The translations under genes were made by a program, and so were the position numbers. The notes below the pieces were generated by a model. The model saw nothing but the letters and a program-made list of their open reading frames with translations. It did no database searches and was not told the DNA's origin. From positions 5,593,707 to 5,657,706 of the forward strand of contig OZ007517.1 of NCBI GenBank assembly GCA_963931865.1: 64,000 nt of DNA. Reading direction: 5' to 3'. Positions 61,600 through 64,000 of this stretch are shown in pieces; position 1 is the stretch's first letter, and each line of letters starts with the position of its first letter. Origin of the DNA: Axinella damicornis (taxonomy: Eukaryota > Porifera > Demospongiae > Axinellida > Axinellidae).

Positions 61600-62340
61600 A
61601 CTATTTAATAGAATAGCCCAATTTTGGTGGTGGTGGAGGGGGGCGGGGGGAACATTCCCAGGGCATAGTTTAACATTTCCTACCCAGTGACTTCATAATG
61701 ATGTCATGAGAGTTTCATGCAGTTTGTATAGTGTATGCATTCTAAGTGCTCTGTATGCTAAGGTTTTGCTCAAAGCTGGTTGAAAGTAAATTATGAGTGC
61801 TTTCGTTGCTGAGTAAGTGTTAGACTTTAGCAGATGAGGGTCATAGATGCTATGTAAACTTCAAAGGCACTTACATCAACTCTGAAGTAGACATTATGGG
61901 CAGCTTTCCACATGCCATATGCAGGCAAATCTGATTGGCTTGTTCATGTGACTTTTATTCACTTGTTTCACAATAATTATCATGGCAACACTGGCAAGTG
62001 TGTTTAATATCTGCATGAATAGCTCATGCAGGTGGTTGAGCGCTCCCCTAGCTAGTCACCCAAGATTATCGTGGCAAACTGTGGTCAAGCCTCCTTGTAC
62101 CCAGCACCTCGACACAATCATGAGACAACTCTCAGAATGTAGCTCTCAAGATGTCTTCTGTCCTGACAAACAGAAGGTTTATTCGGGTTTGGCTTCGCCA
62201 GACTTATCCGACCAGCACACCAGAGTAGCCTCATTCCCAGATCTTCCACACCTCCAGTTATTCATGCATACAATATGCAAAAATGCAAAAATGCAAATAG
62301 ACTTGTGAGGCTGTACAGAAGTGCAGGAGTGAGAGTCTGA
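61600..62340. other. No supported gene
   Basis: One TAGCCTCATTCCCAG end at 62227. ORF 61982-62308 is unrecognised. Confidence 0.4.
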
Positions 62341-62357
62341 TTTGTGTGTTCACTGCA

Positions 62358-62475
62358 GGAGTTCAACATCAGTCACTGCATGTCACTGAGATGGACGAGG
62401 GGATCCAGTCGGTGGTGGCCCAGTGTCACCGGCTCTCCATCCTGGTCTCCCACGGCTGTCCCCTCCTGATAAGCC
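62358..62475 (+). CDS. Possible leucine-rich-repeat (F-box/LRR-like) exon
   Basis: The frame reads HVTEMDEGIQSVVAQCHRLS then ILVSHGCPLLI, which fits the cysteine-containing LRR pattern of FBXL proteins (TDeGiqsia..C..L..L.l.gCp.it). An acceptor CACTGCAG precedes it at 62352-62359. Only about one repeat is visible, and no neighbouring exon was found. Confidence 0.3.
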
Positions 62476-62699
62476 CCCCAGAGATGTCACCAGCAATGTC
62501 TCCAGGGACGTCACTAGCATTGGAGGTTGGCTGGAATGACTCACTAGGACTGTGTTCTGAACAAGCACAAACTACTGACAGCTGCTCTGTATGTGTAGCA
62601 AAGTTGCCAATTATTGAACCAATCAGTGAGGTAATGCATGTTGAATCATCTATACCAGTACATGTGAGTGGTTTATGGTATGTACCTCGATGACACTGA

Positions 62700-64000
62700 T
62701 GCATTACACTTTGCTGTAGTCACTCGTCTCATCCAATCGTTAACTCAGTGCACTGCATGCACAATTAGTTGCCTAGCAATACAGCACTTGGCTTAATTAT
62801 TACACAGGAACATAAAAGTGTGCAATGCGATACTAATACATTCTCAGAGTTAATAAGATTGAGAGTTCTAAGTGGAGTCAGCAAATGGCACAGAAACTGG
62901 ATGGAAGATGGAGACTTGTGTACAAGAAGTTCCAACTAACTCTACATGAGCTGTGCCTTCTGTGAGTCCAACCTGCGGAGGTGTCTCACTTTAGGGAGAT
63001 CTCCATCTCCAGAAGGAGAGAGAAAGGTGATTATAGCCTCATTCAAACTGCCAGTATTTGCATTGATTGCTTCCAGTATGCAATTACGGCCGGGAGATGT
63101 GGTCACATGCGACGACATCAAGTAGACAGATCGAGGGTAGACATGCGTAGGGCAGTGCTCAACCATTATAATAATGTCAATCTGTCCCTGCATGGTGTTG
63201 TGAACAACAAACGGTATCAATCATCTGCCTTGCAAACGCTCTGACATCCAGCCATGCATGCCCTTTGTACAGACATGCAGTACAAGAAAGGACATCGAGA
63301 TACTGGCCGAGCGGTGGTAAAATCACACGTGCATACTAAACACTTGATAAGCTGTTGTAGCTACCTACAGCTACGTACAACTGTGGCTTCATGCTGAGGG
63401 CCTCTGTTTTCTTACTTGACCTTTGAACCACTTTTGCTTAGCTCTGATGAGGTCAAGTATGAGGTTCAGTAAAACAGAGCTGCATGGAGAGAGCCTCCCT
63501 GGTCGTCTGGCAGTTTGAGTGAGATATCTTGACAATAACACCTTTCTGATAAAATATTATATGTAATGTACGTAGGATGGCCAACGAAATTGTACGAGTG
63601 CATGAGTGGGTTACGTAACCGATTGATTGAGGAGTGCAACCAATAATTATGTCTTCCCTCACTTCTATTAGGAAAACAGACGTACCGGTATATTCCTGCA
63701 GCTGAGCGTCTGGTGTCTATCCATGTGGAGCAGCTCGATGTGCCCTTAGTACCAGTAGACAGAGAGGGCAATTAATTTGAGTGCATGCTAGAAATTATTG
63801 TTTTGACATTAATTCTATACATATCTCCCGTTTCAATATTAAATTTTATGGTGGACAGACACAACACATATCCTACAACACAGTTTGTTACTATATATAG
63901 GACTGTGATGTCATAATTATGTTAGGATGTCCACAATGTGTCGTGATATACTGTAGCTAAAGCAGCACAGCAGGGAAGTGATATAGTCCTGCCTGATAGA
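62700..64000. other. No supported gene
   Basis: Short ORFs only (for example minus 63466-63771); AT-rich towards the end. No repeat end, RNA or motif recognised. Confidence 0.4.

Noticed and set aside
62358..62475. A full FBXL gene
   Set aside because: Only one LRR-like unit is visible; retained only as a low-confidence exon.

Overview
This window looks like metazoan nuclear DNA, most likely from a sponge or another early-branching marine invertebrate; the taxon is an inference. The evidence is spliced exons with GT..AG borders, exon fragments of conserved animal or eukaryote genes (RNA polymerase II subunit RPB2, an ABCA transporter, an RCC1-repeat protein, a beta-TrCP-like WD40 protein), and a very dense load of eukaryotic transposons, many nested in one another. 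I found no complete host gene. The window is essentially a transposon landscape laid over decayed or partial host genes.

Layout. 1-8 kb: RPB2 exons on the minus strand with indels, split by a roughly 4.3-kb MULE-type DNA transposon (about 323-4672) that carries a broken MULE/SWIM transposase and a broken Ulp1-PHD protein; two clean ABCA exons follow (6184-7447). 8-17 kb: a 5'-truncated LINE (minus), satellites, a 273-bp near-perfect palindrome, TIR elements and RCC1-repeat exons. 17-24 kb: a run of short TIR elements flanked by 9-bp target duplications, one of which carries the 5' end of a RecQ helicase gene. 24.07-31.47 kb: a young Ty3/gypsy retrotransposon (minus) with 234-bp LTRs that differ at one base, one 2,300-codon Gag-Pol frame, a repeat-expanded Gag, and an in-frame loss of RNase H. 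32-42 kb: minisatellites and nested non-autonomous elements, including a piggyBac-like one and a TA-flanked one carrying a HIRAN-like coding fragment. 42.26-48.23 kb: a complete Ginger-like DNA transposon. 48-50 kb: a second LINE copy inside another repeat whose uninterrupted copy lies at 22.9 kb, then a probable SINE. 50-64 kb: WD40 exons (minus, decayed), tandem repeats, more TIR elements and an internally deleted copy of the 0.3-4.7 kb MULE.

The most interesting item is the element at 42,259-48,232. It has imperfect TGTCA...TGACA ends, a 4-bp target duplication (TGTC) and GGTCC-rich subterminal repeats. Thirteen exons join in phase into a predicted 1,095-residue protein: H2C2 zinc finger, DD35E integrase, GPY/F, proline- and threonine-rich repeat linkers, a C48 (Ulp1-type) protease with H-D-Q-C all present, and a C-terminal PHD finger. 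A homologous Ulp1-PHD module sits at the 3' end of the MULE element at 3.5-4.3 kb, although that element has an unrelated transposase. The same protease-reader module is therefore attached to two different transposase classes in one window. All coordinates, splice joins and homologies were read by eye; no alignment or database search was run.
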